A stretch of DNA of 64,000 bases from Hetaerina americana (GCA_022747635.1 JAKTNV010000009.1:28311622-28375621); one strand, 5' to 3'; positions 13,431 to 25,023 are shown, counted from the first letter of the stretch. The notes: generated from the letters alone by a model not told the origin. Program-made: numbers and translations.

Positions 13431-14621
13431 TCTACTCTCATTCTTTTGCATAACGGGTCAAGTTTCCGATTTGTGCAAGACTACGCTCAATATTAAGATT
13501 TTCACTGTTAATTTTTTTACTCCTTTCCTTCAGGTACCTGTGATCGACTTCCGTCCCTTTGTAAAAGCTACCCTGAATCTTATGCCTAGGAAAGTTTTCG
13601 TTTTCATTGATTTTTAGCTCACAGTCAACATACAGGTAGGTGGTTCGAATCGGAAAAAAAGTGACCCAAAAAGGAAGCACACTTTGGAGAAACCAATAAT
13701 TGCGACGCACGATTCCGTGGGCGTTTCTTGTGAGAACACCATACATCCTAAATTGCCCAACACTTTAATTTCTTATCAATCATTCGTTCGATTTGTCCAG
13801 GAAGGATGGGAGTGAAATCCTGGAATGGGTGCTCCGAAAATAAAGAAAACTGTAAATGTGGAAACAAAAACTGGAATTTTTAATTAAAATACATTTTTTC
13901 GTCTTCGTTTGCCTCTGATGTCTTCAATTTAAGAATGTTCGAAACATTCTGGCTGGTCATTAGGTTTTTTGACCAAGCTTCCGAATTTTACACAGCAATC
14001 ATGCTTAAGGGGGAGAAAAGAACCTTCGGTATTTTGCGTAATTCGTTTCGTGTAAAATTTCCTTGAAAAAAAGCGGTAAAATATGAGTTTGGAGATTCAA
14101 ATTGAAATGATCAAAATATGAGCGATAATTTTCATTATGAAACAGTAAGGTATATTTATAAAGTTAAACACTTCACGTTCATATGAATGAAAAAGACAGT
14201 TTTTGGAAAAAATACGTAATAAATTTAAGGCCGTACAGTCGATGGCACTTTGACCCTACAAGAATACTTTGAAGCTTAAAGTACAACTAGATCCCTGGAA
14301 TCCCAATTACATCAGATAATTTCAATTGCCCTGTATTTAATAAAAAACAGTCTAAAGCGGTTTAAGTGAATTAAGGGCAGCAATACGAGAATTTGTTGCC
14401 CCAGAAATGCTGGGGCCATGCCAGCCAGACATATTATATCATATTCATCTCCAAAACTCACAAAATCAGGCATACAGCGCGAATTCTACCCTATTTAACA
14501 AAACAATCAGCCCACATTGATTATATCCCCACACTGTTTCATTTAAACGCCCGCGATATTTTCAAATGTATTTGGCCACCTGCGTGTCCCCGTCTCTTCC
14601 CCGCCCTTCTCCACACCATCG
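13431..14621. other. No recognised gene
   Basis: A 102-codon minus-strand frame (13438-13746) exists, with no domain I recognise and AT-driven composition; I treat it as chance. The rest has nothing recognisable. Confidence 0.4.
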
Positions 14622-14680
14622 ACATCTACATAATGCCCCGCAAGCCGTTGCAAGGACGTGTGGTAGGGGGTGGTAGGTCA
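14622..14680 (-). repeat. Hairpin repeat, type I
   Basis: CATCTACATAATGCCCCGCA followed by AGCCGTTGCAAGGACGTG and a G-rich strand. This is the reverse complement of the endings at 735-800 and 53923-53990. The two GC-rich strands (AGCCGTTGCAAGG / type-specific partner) can fold on themselves. Confidence 0.6.
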
Positions 14681-14711
14681 CTATCCATTCTACATACATT
14701 CTCTCTATTTC

Positions 14712-14766
14712 CTAATGCACCAGGCACCCCGCGATCCACCAAAAACCGCGTGGGAAGGGGGCGACC
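14712..14766 (-). repeat. Hairpin repeat, type II
   Basis: GGCACCCCGCGATCCACCAA followed by AAACCGCGTGGGAAGGGGG. The minus strand matches the plus-strand copy at 44053-44120 (CACCTTTTTGGTGGACCG then GGGGTA). It lies 30 bp from a type I copy, as also happens at 57.2 kb. Confidence 0.55.
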
Positions 14767-15084
14767 GAAGACTATTCATGCATCATGCCTACATATATTA
14801 CGAGTATTATGTGGTTAGCAGCTATTTCTATGCCTACACAAAGAGGACAACAAAATACATTGAAAGAGGGCAGGCACATATGCAATGCAGATACTTAGTA
14901 TCGGTTATTATTCTACGCATTCCAAACGGACAATTCACAAACAAATAGGCTTTATATGCATTCACCTGCACCCTACCTAGCACAAGGGCGCACAGCGGGG
15001 GGCGTTAGGACGCCAGACTTGGAGAGTGTTCTGTGGAAATTCAATCTTGCATACCCCTATTTTTGGCAGCGCCCGTATTTTTTA
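14767..15084. other. No gene seen
   Basis: No recognisable content apart from short frames overlapping the hairpin repeats. Confidence 0.4.
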
Positions 15085-15480
15085 ATTTTCTTAATAAAAT
15101 AAGTATAATCAAGCTCTACGTCTTCACATATTTACAGGTTCCCGCCCCAGATTCCTCATTACATGTGTGACGCTTTGAGCCCTTTGGTAGGAGTTTTTCA
15201 CGAACCTAGTAGCCTTTCTCTGTTCCCTATTCATTTCTGTAATTAATTTTTATTTTAATGGCTCCCAAATGCTCACCGCATACTCATTGTGAGGACTTAT
15301 TAAAGGAAAATGGCACGTTTCCTTCACTGCTTCGTCTATACACCTTCCGACTATACGTTTGACGAATGGCAGCTTTTTTAGCGCCCCTTCACAAATAGTG
15401 CATATGTTTATGTTTTCCTCAAGAGAAATTCGATGCAATGGTGACCATCAAGTATTTAACTTCATCCACGATGTTCATCT
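15085..15480 (-). pseudogene. CR1/jockey-type LINE reverse-transcriptase C-terminus (antisense)
   Basis: On the minus strand 15438-15250 reads a frame with SPHNEYAVSIWEPLK, matching the P-LEYA-SVWDP motif just after the palm of CR1/jockey-like reverse transcriptases. After a stop it continues as NREQRKATRFVKNSYQRAQS and VTHVMRNLGREPV, matching the ..QRRAARFV-N-Y..SVT-ML..LGW.. region. The upstream FLL-RKT*TYAL part would be the LGFL-RNL segment. Stops interrupt it at least twice. No 5' part of the element is present, as expected for a truncated LINE. Confidence 0.7.
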
Positions 15481-15954
15481 GAATACCTCCGAGTGTAGCC
15501 ATGTGACTCCCGACACTAAACACTGCAATCTTTTTCGACCCACCACCTCTTTGACTTCAGAATTTGTGCCCAAAAATCATTCCTCAGTCAACTGCTCAAC
15601 AAAGGTCATCTACCACCTCTCCTATAACTTCTGTTCTGCAATCTAAGTAGGTGAAACACTACCAATCTCTTCTTCTATAGAAACAACCACCGCTACTCAT
15701 CTAACTATCCCGCCTTCGTTCATTATTCCATCCCAACTCATACTGTATCTCACGGCCAATCTGACGACTGCTTTCCTCTTTCGTTGTTTAAAATCCACTG
15801 CTATGTTTATAAAATCCCTACATTTCACTTCCTCACAATATGAAATGCAGGCTGGAGTACCTTTTTTCTATATTGCAATTAATGCTGTCTTGGAGACAAT
15901 TATTTTTTTGTAAACTCCATATGCTACCAGGGACATACTAGAAGAAATATTCGA
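15481..15954. other. No clear content
   Basis: May contain further eroded LINE sequence upstream of the 15.1-15.5 kb fragment on the minus strand, but no motif can be identified. Confidence 0.3.
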
Positions 15955-16800
15955 AAAGTATTGGCCTTTTTCTTATATATAAATGGTGACGGGTCAAAAC
16001 AAAGTTTTACGCGTGCAGCGCCATCTATTGATTATTTCCGAAGACACAGAAGTCATTACTTTGGTTCAGTAGTTTTTTGCCTGTCGTTGAATACAGATAA
16101 CAATATCCACAAAAATCGGAGCTCCCGCCAGTTGCAAAGTGCATGCTGTGATTCGAGTTTTCTGCACAAAACGGTCATCAGCCGCCCAAGTTTTTCAGGA
16201 TTTGTGCAAGTAAATTTTAGACGATGCTGTCAAATGAGACTTCAAAAATGATTGCAGAAATATGAATGATAAAGGGAGGAGTGTTAGGCCCGGTATTCAG
16301 ACCGACCGAAACGGGCACTTGATCGGAGATTTACGATCAAGTGGCACCACGGTTGGGGCTGTTAAGGGAAAATTGGTTACAGGACTGTTAGGGGAAAACT
16401 TGGACATCACAAATTTTGTGCGAGATGGGTACGGAAAATGCTTAGCGAGAAAAACAAAGAGCAAAGAATGTTGAATGGACGAGCGGTTTTGGACGGCTTA
16501 TGATCTTATCATTATTTTGGACCGCTTATCATCCACCCTAAAGTTCCGACCTTGCATCTCCTATTTCCTCTCGCAGTGACAACTTCCGCTTCTTGCACTT
16601 GAAACAGTGGCTTGGTGGACAATGGTTGGAATACGACGAGGAGAACAAGACCGCAGATATCAACTGGTTCGACTTACAGGCGGGGAACTTCTATGCTGAG
16701 GCATTAAAGAAGCTGGTGCAACGTTATGAAAAGCGCCTAGAAGTGAACGGCGATTATGTTTCAAAGTGAAGTAGATTTGTGGGTCACACTAAAACCGTCA
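15955..16800 (+). pseudogene. Mariner-like element, internally deleted and decayed
   Basis: The 5' part (16110-16200) translates as KIGAPASCKVHAVIRV, the N-terminal start of a mariner transposase, followed by MNDKGRSVRPGIQTDR at 16262, equivalent to the DDERSGRP-TD linker. The catalytic core is missing. From about 16575 the C-terminus reappears in another frame: FRFLHLKQWLGGQWLEYDE, then WFDLQAGNFYAEALKKLVQR, ending NGDYVSK and a stop at 16767-16769. The layout is an N-terminal DNA-binding piece joined by unrelated or scrambled sequence to the C-terminus. Terminal repeats could not be defined. It directly abuts the next mariner. Confidence 0.75.
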
Positions 16801-16829
16801 ATGAAAACTTTTTTTCCAACGAATATATA

Positions 16830-17750
16830 CAGGGTCCGTACAAAAGGTATCGGGACTGATTCCAAAAATAAAAATTTATTGCAGTTATCATTACAATTAC
16901 TTAATAATCTTCAAAATACATTCCTCCTGCATCGATAGACTTGGTTCGGTGCGTCTGTCACTCATTTAAAGCCCGCTGGAAATCGGTTTCCGGAATACTG
17001 TAGAGAGTCTTTGTCGTCGCCGCTTGAACCGCCTCGATGGAGTCGAACCGATATCCTTTGAGTTCCACTTTTATTCGCGGAAACAGGAAAAAGTCAGGTG
17101 AAGCCAGAACGGGGCTGTAGGGGGGGTGAGGCCGAGTTCCGTCAGCACCTACCGCACAACAAGCGAGTTTTTCTTCCTCGCTCAAGACTTTCAGCACCAG
17201 CTTCGCGCACACTTTCCTTATCGCAAGATCCTCCGTTACGATGGGGTGGGCGGTTCCGACTGAAAGGCCGGTCTCCTCATTGATAAGGGTGACGGTTAAA
17301 CGCCTGTCAGAGTCCAAAACTTTTTTCACTTTGGCCACCTGAGCATCGGTTCAACGGGTCGTCGGGCGTCTGACATGGTGCTCGTCTTCGACGATCTCCC
17401 GGCCTTCCTTTAACATTTTGTGCCACTCAAAAACTCTTATGCGGCTTAAGACAATCCCCATAAGTCTGTTTAATGAGTTCAAGGGTCTCGACGCGGATTT
17501 CTCGAGTTTAACGCAATACTTCACAGCGTAGCGTAGCTCGACGGTGTGCTCCAAACTGGCGCGACGACACCACAAACAATCACACGTCACAAAAATCCAC
17601 CTCCTGTCTCAACGGATGCCCGGAGGCGACTGACCTAAAGTGCGCCTGAGTGGTGGGGGACCCCTCTACCGAGCCGACCGGTTGGACCCCCATCCACCGC
17701 TCCGTTGAAGCTGGAACGAATTAGTCCCGATACCTCTAGTACGCACCCTG
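16830..17750 (-). mobile_element. Mariner element with terminal inverted repeats
   Basis: The left end CAGGGTCCGTACAAAAGGTA and the right end (reverse complement) CAGGGTGCGTACTAGAGGTA continue into CGGGACT-ATTC on both sides, giving roughly 33 bp inverted repeats with few mismatches. Both ends are flanked by TA, the mariner target duplication. The element is 921 bp against about 1.3 kb for an autonomous copy, because part of the transposase is deleted. It carries the minus-strand transposase remnant at 16901-17590. Confidence 0.85.
16901..17590 (-). pseudogene. Mariner transposase pseudogene (core deleted)
   Basis: Reading from 17590 leftward in one frame: an N-terminal DNA-binding region (LEHTVELRYAVKYCVKLEKS, then FEWHKMLKEGREIVEDEHHV), an in-frame TGA near 17350, then VAKVKKVLDSDRRLTVTLI and LAIRKVCAKLVLKVLSEEEK. 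The next residues jump to HPPYSPVLASPDFFLFPRIK, the third-aspartate block, so both the GDE-W block and the HHDNA block are deleted (about 350-400 bp). The C-terminus FDSIEAVQAATTKTLYSIPE follows, then a TGA where mariners have tryptophan, and GGMYFEDY with stop at 16901-16903. Apart from the deletion and two nonsense changes the frame is kept, so the copy is moderately young. Confidence 0.85.
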
Positions 17751-17799
17751 TATGTTTTATGACCATAGGAACCTAACTCAAAATAATAACCCTTGTCGT

Positions 17800-17860
17800 C
17801 GCGTGAGTAGAGCGCTGAGCTACTAAGCGTAAGGCCCGGATTTGATGCTGAGAGAACCCT
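17800..17860 (+). repeat. Possible tRNA-like sequence (decayed SINE head)
   Basis: GTGAGTAGAGCGC resembles a polymerase III A box, and GGCCCGGATTTGATGC sits 30 bases later where a B box would be, with two or more mismatches. It could be a decayed SINE; no tail is seen. Confidence 0.25.
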
Positions 17861-19674
17861 TTGCTTCCCTTGGGCAACCTTATCATCACCAAAGCAGCGT
17901 GATTTTTCGGGAACCAGAACTTCCTTCTGGGAAACCACAGGTAACAAAGGGATAGTAGCTGGCCTAACGCTTGATGCAGATTATAAAAATGGCCTCTTCA
18001 TAAAGAACTCAAATATTTCCACCATTAGTTTTCAGCAAAAACTTAATTCATATTTTTGTCCCGTTGTCTCAAAGTATTGCCATTAGATTGCATTTTTCAT
18101 GCTCCAAGAGCTTATCGGCTATTTAGAATCACATTATTTGGTTTAAAAGTACTGAGTACGTCAAATAAACGAACCAATCGGAGACTTACCATCGTAACAT
18201 CGTTACTACTATTCAGGCTCAATGGTGCGCAAGAGAAAACGAGCCAAGTGAGCAACTTTTTACGCGCAATAAATGTAATTCTGACTGATAAATCCAATTT
18301 CGCAGACACACCCTTTTGCCTCCATAATTTAAATAACGAACTAAAACGATAACGGTATGCCATTTAGATTAACGCCGCGAGGCAGAAATTCTTTTGACCT
18401 AAAGACGATCCCGAGGAATCCGTAAATTTCGCGCACAGATGCCGTCCTATCTCTTCCCTCCGTCGATTAAAGCTCATCCGTTAGCTAATTCTCTGATTGG
18501 ACGTCCCGCGTCTAACAAGAATCTGATTCCAGCAAAGTAAGATGCTTCGGCCACCGTCACGTTCAAAACTTCAACTAAGCAAGGGCGTGAAATCATTAAA
18601 TCTACTCATCGGAGCGAGGCCAACGAGGCGGAAAGGGTGAGAACTTCCTGCCGATGAACGAATACCCCTCCCTCCTCTCACTCTCGATTTCATCATTCAA
18701 ATTTCGCTCAGCGTCGTGAATGGGAAAATGCTCGCTCAAAATCTTTTTCATCAATAATTCTGATCAGAGGGAATTTTCTTATTAGCATAGCCGAAGAAAT
18801 TAAAATAGCGATAGTTATTAAGTAAGATGTACGACTCTCTACCGTAACGGGAGCGCTGATTGTCACCTCAACTGTTTTATAAGTGGCAGCAATGTATCGA
18901 CAGGGATACGAATGCGAAAATTTCGACGCTTCAGGGAATAAATCCGTGACTCAAAAAATACAATCTTTTCATGATGTTTTTCAAAACTTCTTTAAATTTA
19001 GATTTCCCGCTACTGAAATCGTATACCACATTCGAAATATTTGCGGAAAAGATAGAGGTTTTCCGTTAATTTGTACAGTATTTATGACAAATTGTGTTGT
19101 TTTTGTTAAATTTATACTTGATCCACGCCGACATCTATGGGGATAAGTCTCTGCTGTCAACGACAGTGCTGAAAAAATTGCATCATTATTTAAATTCGAC
19201 CCCTCATGGTGATGCTGAGTGAGCATTCCCCTCCGATGAACACGGGAAATTGTAAAGAAGAGGAAAGATATTGTCATTTCTGAGGAAGGTATTTTGTATT
19301 TAACAAACATTTTTGAAAAATAATGCACAAGTATAATGTTATTAACTGCTTATTCAGCATGCAAATAATATATATGTATCTACCAACTGGTACTTGTAAA
19401 AGAAGTGTCATAGCATTATTTTTCATTCGATATAACATGATGGTCTAAATAAACTTTGAAAAATACAAAATATAAAAATACAAAATCGAAATAATACAAA
19501 ATTGGAAAATAGGCAATATGTATGCCATGACGTGTTATTTTATCAGGAGAAAACGTCTAATTCTTTCTTAAGCAAAGAAAATTTTTTCACTTTTCCATAG
19601 AATCATGTATGTAAACTATGTGTGTCACATCAGACTAAAACGCCTCCTTGCGCCGTTACCCCTTGCCAAGGGGC
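17861..19674. other. No recognised gene
   Basis: Includes frames at 18056-18352 (plus), 18112-18363 (minus) and 18981-19328 (minus), which overlap on opposite strands and show no domains. No repeat is recognised. I treat all as chance. Confidence 0.4.
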
Positions 19675-19964
19675 CCTTTATATATTATTATTATTATTAG
19701 GTAATCTACCGGTTAAGGTAGGATTTTGGATGGACACAGCTACTAAATAAATATTTTGTGACTCCTAACAAAAACTAAAATCCAGCATCCTACCCTACAC
19801 CAGGTCCCTCTTCATCTCTGAGTACTTTCTTCCTCCCTTCATCCCTTCCAACATCCCTATCCTGCTCCTTCCCTTTCCTTGTTTGCCTAACATTTTCCCC
19901 TCTATTACTGTCTTCAACATCCCACTGCCAGTCAATACCCCCTTCATCCACTTTTCCTTTATAC

Positions 19965-19970
<6 letters not shown>
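19675..19970 (-). repeat. 3' end of a non-LTR LINE with (ATT)n tail
   Basis: On the minus strand 19958-19800 reads GMLKTVIEGKMLGKQGKG, then RSRIGMLEGMKGGRKYSEMK, the typical end of LINE proteins of the RTE/L2-like kind (..LKTVIEGK.EGKRGRGRPRI.ML...). A 3' untranslated part follows, and the element ends with CCTTAACCGGTAGATTACCT and an AAT repeat (19683-19703 on the plus strand). Upstream it is truncated and runs into a (TA)n tract. This is the best-preserved end in the window and is my reference for the copies at 11.6, 13.3, 28.0, 34.4 and 60.8 kb. Confidence 0.75.

Positions 19971-20016
<46 letters not shown>
19971..20016. repeat. (TA)n microsatellite
   Basis: Uninterrupted AT dinucleotides for about 46 bp, followed by a short CA run. 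It lies at the truncated 5' end of the LINE fragment. Confidence 0.95.
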
Positions 20017-20020
<4 letters not shown>

Positions 20021-20379
20021 CCACACACACAATAAACATTATTACATTTTTAAACCTCAATACTTTGTCTATACTTGTATGTGGTCGGAGTGCTTCGCAA
20101 AAGCCGCGCTATACTAACAGCAACGCAATAATAAATTGCATCAATATAAGTGGAGTTAACTTCCAAATGCTGAATACCAAAGGCTGAAAAAAATCATTCC
20201 AATATTAACATATCAGACAAGGACATTCCTTCCTGCCATTCCTTCATCACTTGATCCTATACAAGATAATTCAATTGAATTCTATATTTTGACATCGCGA
20301 CCGTGCTCACGACATTTAACTCATTGTATTTCTGCGACTTGAGGCATTATGACGACAGGAACTGAGTCCGGCCACGCCA
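20017..20379. other. No gene seen
   Basis: AT-rich spacer between the microsatellite and the GC-rich island; nothing recognised. Confidence 0.4.
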
Positions 20380-21130
20380 AGCGAAACGCGACGCCTTGCG
20401 CAGAATTAGCAAAAAATGTCAAAAGAAGTGGTATGCATTCCGCACCCAATGCAATTTGCAATTTCGTCGAGAGATGCATACTTTCTAGTCTCGTACTAGA
20501 GTGACGGGAGGGAAAGGAGTGAGAGAGGGCATCCCTATTCCCTCACGATCCCCCGTACTGACTTCAAGTGCTCCCCACTCTTCAACGTCCGACCAATACT
20601 CCGCGAGCTGCGCCCGGATCCATCCCCGCCCCCTCACACACACCCCAGCGCAATTAACGGACTGGATTACGTATGCCCGGCAACCGCACTTAACAATGCA
20701 CGGCACCCAGCGGGTTACAACCGCTCCCCCGAAGGAGTTGGGCGGGAGTGGGGGCCCTAGAGGGGATGGAGAAAGAGAGAAAGAGAGAGATAGGTTGAGG
20801 GAGATAAGGTACGCCTTCCTCTTTTCCTCCGGATCGATAGTCACTTTGGAAATGAGAATATTTAATCCGCACATACACAGACAACAACCCACCCTCGTTC
20901 TATCGCCCCGCGCTCACTACTATTTCGCGCCAACTCAGCGCGACGAGGAGGAAGAGTGCTCCGTGCTTAAATTCGCCAACGCAGCCTGTACACTCGGGAA
21001 CGAGTGGAGCGCGAGGACGATTTCTGAGCCCGCCCGCCTACTTTCCTCTTTCTTCCTCCTCTTCCCTCCGGGGATCACACGCCTTTCCTTCCCAGGAGTT
21101 TGAGTGAGGAACGAGGCGTGGGAAGGGGTG
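20380..21130. promoter_or_regulatory. GC- and CpG-rich island, possible promoter or 5' exon
   Basis: This block is clearly richer in G+C and CpG than its surroundings (for example CGCCCGGATCCATCCCCGCC at about 20611-20630). Long frames are open on both strands (20501-21103 plus, 200 codons; 20485-20892 minus, 135 codons), which in GC-rich sequence is weak evidence because stop codons are rare. The 200-residue translation is rich in P, S, R and E with no domain I recognise. A GA-rich run lies at 20770-20800. A CpG island with an untranslated first exon is the simplest reading, but direction and start site cannot be set. Confidence 0.35.
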
Positions 21131-22253
21131 AGAAACGGATGAATCAATTATCACCTAGTTCTCAGCAAACTTCAGCTCGAAAAAATTTTGCATTTGTGCT
21201 GGGTTATGACCTCAAAATTATAAACAAAAGAATGTTTTAGAGAGACTTGAGAATCTTTTTCATTCGTAGAGGGCGAGGCAAAAACGGAAATTTTTCCGAT
21301 ACGACATTCAAATGTTTTATTAAGAATGGAAATAGTCATGTCATAATCAGAAATGTAAATAAAACAATCATACTAATCACGGCATAAAAAAGGCAATCTA
21401 GAATTTTCTAAATGATTAACATGCATCTATTTATAGACAAAACAGAATTAATGCACCATCTATTCTGTTTGCATGGTAGAGCAATGGCATTATTCCCTTT
21501 AAATGAATTAGCAATGCTATTATTCTCTTTAAACTAAAACGTGAATTATAAACCCAAAAAAAATGTATATGAAACGCATTTATTTTATGATTAATTATAT
21601 TCACCATATCATTCCAAACTATATGATTTTAAGAATCTTTAGATGGTATTTAAAAATATGAATCATAAAATGGCGCATGCGAAAAAGATGGTGACCGCTC
21701 AAGAATACAAAAGCGACTCCTAAACTGAAACGGAGGAAACTTCAGTTAAAAGGCATGAAGTAACTTCTTATTTTCCTCTAAGCAAATCGCCATCACAGTC
21801 ATATTAAGCAATATATATGAACGAAAGGAATATTATATGATATGTCACATATTGAATAGTACTGAAAATATTTTAATGAGTTTAGGAAATATCACTAATA
21901 CAAAGCAATGACCGAGTGATACTTATACTTATTTTTGTTGTCTCCGGTGTGACTTTATGGAATTTACATAGATTAAAATTAAATTGAGTTATTGACTTTG
22001 TAACTACACACACTTTAATTAAAACACATGTTTTAAATAAAGTGTTCGCAGAAACAAAATCAACAATTGAATTACATTTCACTGTACTTATACTTCACAA
22101 TTTGCATTATGTACCGACCATCATTTCCTCATTCCAAACTCTCTACCTCAACAGCGATATTCTGAAGGATGAGGTTTTTCAATAGCGTTATACCAAGAGT
22201 TGGCTTAAAAATGAATACGTATACTAAATCATTTACACCGCAGAAACAAGCTG
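21131..22253. other. No gene seen
   Basis: AT-rich sequence with short frames only. Confidence 0.4.
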
Positions 22254-22832
22254 TTAACAAAGCATTAACTTTAAACTATTGATTTTTTTTAAATTACCTT
22301 TTTCCGTTTTATCCATATGTTCGATAATATAGCCTGTCACCTCGAAAACGTGTGTCACTGAAACTATGGTTATTATGTGTTCAGTTTTAGTGACAAGTGA
22401 GACACAGAACAATATTTTTGGGTATACAATTTTCTTGTCGATTTCATTTACATACCAATTAGAAACTTGGGCCAGTAAGAGTTCATAATTTGCGTGAAAG
22501 AAGACAGTTAAGCTATCAGAATTGAAAATAATAAGAAATCCACAAGGTATGATACTGGGAGTAAATAATTCTTTTGTTAATATCACTGACGATATTAGTC
22601 CATTGTTCCGGGTGAGTTTTGTGGGGTCTCCAATTGTTATATTACAGAAAATGTTTTTACTTAATTTTGCGCGTATTAGCTTCTCCGCATTTGAAGGTGA
22701 ACGTGAATTGTGAGTATTTTTAATTTGAAAAATTCCTCTCCCCTTATGATGGTTAGTTTTCTCGCCGTCTTCTCTGCATATCTGTATGGCTCCGGCTCGA
22801 AACAAACACTTCGTCCCGTTGTCGCTTAGCAC
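22254..22832 (-). CDS. Unrecognised open frame, 192 codons
   Basis: A complete ATG-to-stop frame whose length is notable for AT-rich DNA. The translation has no domain I recognise; residues near 100-115 (PSIIPCGFLIIFNS) and 140-165 are hydrophobic. The plus strand also carries a 63-codon frame across part of it. Its upstream end touches the GC-rich island at 22.85 kb, so a small gene read away from that island is conceivable. Chance is at least as likely: one or two frames of this length are expected in a window of this size. Confidence 0.15.
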   Translation of the reverse strand: MLSDNGTKCLFRAGAIQICREDGEKTNHHKGRGIFQIKNTHNSRSPSNAEKLIRAKLSKNIFCNITIGDPTKLTRNNGLISSVILTKELFTPSIIPCGFLIIFNSDSLTVFFHANYELLLAQVSNWYVNEIDKKIVYPKILFCVSLVTKTEHIITIVSVTHVFEVTGYIIEHMDKTEKGNLKKINSLKLMLC

Positions 22833-22849
22833 CGTTATAAAACAAACAA

Positions 22850-23260
22850 CTCATCCCCTTAACCGGGAGAAGAGGGAGGCGTTAGAGTGTGCGAAAAAAA
22901 AAGCTTTCCTTCCCTTAACCTGAAAAGGGGAGGGTGGGGGGGAGGGGGTGTCAAAGGGCGTGAAGGGTGAGGAGGGGGTGACTCCGACAAACTCAGACAA
23001 CCACGAGCGGATTCCTGCCGCCCTGAGGCGAATGAAATACTCTCCCACCGGGAAGGTGAGGGTAGGATGGAGGAAGTGAAAGGGGGGGGGGAGTCTCGCT
23101 TTTTCCACCCTTCGCCCGGGAATCCGAATGGAATCCCAAATTGCGCCGTCCTTCATGTCAAGGGAGCGTGGCAATACGTCGTCCTCTCACCGGTTGGGGG
23201 ACCAGGGGGAGAAGGCGTGTGCGAATGCCTCGGGCGGATAATAAATGTGTTTATCACTCC
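22850..23260. promoter_or_regulatory. GC-rich island with G-quadruplex-prone runs
   Basis: Positions 22927-22949 read GGGGAGGGTGGGGGG then AGGGGG, four or more G runs separated by single bases, the pattern of a stable G-quadruplex. More G runs follow to 23095 (a run of nine at about 23083-23091). The minus-strand frame 22851-23174 (107 codons) is P/F-rich low-complexity sequence, likely a by-product of strand asymmetry. A promoter-like or 5' untranslated role is inference. Confidence 0.35.
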
Positions 23261-24563
23261 CTAAATATCACAAATAGCAAAGGGAGTATCGGGGTCAGGA
23301 CGTAACTCTTCGTAATGCGCGATCAGGTGCTCATTTTGCGTGGGCTGGATTCGATTTCAACGGTTATTCCCCATTACTTTCTTTGCGTAACATTCTGTCG
23401 AATACAGTAGAGCATGAATTCATTATCCTGGATCAAATTTAGTGGAAAATGCACAAAATTCATTCTTAAACAAAACACAGCTTCCCCAGTTGTAAATTTA
23501 AAAAGATCATTAATGATAACAAAACTCGTAACAGAAAAAATTCATTAGCAACAGGGTTATTGATTATTACATATGTATACAATATTTAAATTTCCAATGA
23601 CAGAACTCTGCTTTATATTATCAAATCTAATATATAACATCGTACTTTTACATGTTCCACAAAATTGTACCTTTTCCGGTAACAAAGCATATTTCTCTGT
23701 TTTTTGACATTCAGATTGAGCATCTAAGAGCTATGTATCCTATGAGAACTCGTAAAAATATAAATAACAGAATATTAGTGGTTTATTCAGAAAGAGTTAG
23801 ATAAATAGTAATTTTTCGACAGAGTAACTAAATATTACGGTGACAAGTAGTTCCATATTGCCACCATTTCATCACACATTAGCGTTTATTACGATGCTAT
23901 AGGAGAGTGTTATGCACACTCATTTGAAATCCTGGAGAGTGGATATTTTCTCATGCCCAAAGTATCCGACAACAATATTTGAAGCACAATATGTTTTCTC
24001 AGACCCATTTTTATTTTAATAATAAATTGACTCCATAATTATATCTTAAGTAAAAATTAATTCATGTTCTCGATCAAATCTCGTTTGGAAGAAACTCAAA
24101 AGTGCTAATATCATGCAAATATAATTATTTAGGTTATGTTTATAATAATATATAAATAAATTAAAAAACATTAATACATAATATATTTATATGTTATATA
24201 CTAAGGTTAAATATAATTGTTATTTATGTTAACGAATTAAGGTTAATTAACTCGCTCTTTGTAATACTGTCAAACCATACAGTAGTAAAAGTATGCTGCT
24301 GAGTAAATTCAAATATTTTGATAAATTTTTCATAATATCAGCTACATGATTATATGAAGTACTTAAGAGCGGAATATTAGCTTTTCTTTTATGATCAATA
24401 TGCAATTACACCATATTTCTTTATACCACAGAACACCTCAATTTTATTGTTATAAGTATAACTAACTGATTTTACAATAAATGACTCTGTCGTATCTCCT
24501 GCATTTGAACTGAAAGAAGCTGGCGATATTTCACCACTTTCATTATGTTCTGCGCTTGCGAAC
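23261..24563. other. No gene seen
   Basis: Very AT-rich sequence with nothing recognisable. Confidence 0.4.
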
Positions 24564-24602
24564 AGATATCTTCAAGTTACCCAAATTAAATTGAAGATAT
24601 CT
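24564..24602. repeat. Perfect 12 bp inverted repeat
   Basis: AGATATCTTCAA and TTGAAGATATCT are separated by 15 bases. No element boundary or target duplication was found around it. Confidence 0.7.
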
Positions 24603-24972
24603 CATATTTTGTTCATTGTCCTCTTAGTTATCATAGATTTACCTCAGCTCAATCCGCGATAAACTTGGTAATCGACGAAGTCCGCCGCCTGAGGTTGATT
24701 TATCATCATGTTTAGGTAAAATAATTTTCCAATCTGTCCAAGGGCACGCCATATTTTATGTAGATGTTGAAATAAAGATTTATATCCTGTCATTTATACT
24801 CTTATTCAAAAAGGAAGGCTTAATAATAAGCAATAAAACGTTTTTAAGCCTTTAAACACTCATTAGGCTTCCATTCTGTGGTATTCTTATATATTAGCCT
24901 TAGAAGCAGCTATTATAGGCCATATTTGATTCCGTCAATTTGACCGCTAATGATGATCTTCTCTTCTTTTTA

Positions 24973-24975
<3 letters not shown>

Positions 24976-25020
<45 letters not shown>
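24976..25020. repeat. (TA)n microsatellite
   Basis: About 45 bp of uninterrupted AT dinucleotides. Confidence 0.95.

Positions 25021-25023
<3 letters not shown>

Noticed and set aside
14393..14948. 141- and 92-codon plus-strand frames
   Set aside because: They run across two hairpin repeats and show no domain.
18056..18363. Opposed 98- and 83-codon frames
   Set aside because: Sense and antisense frames over the same bases, no recognisable content.
19790..20032. Frames starting with runs of alternating Y and I
   Set aside because: These are translations of TA microsatellites joined to an antisense LINE remnant.
20485..21103. 200-codon plus and 135-codon minus frames as real genes
   Set aside because: They overlap on opposite strands in GC-rich DNA with low-complexity translations; kept only as part of a possible promoter island.
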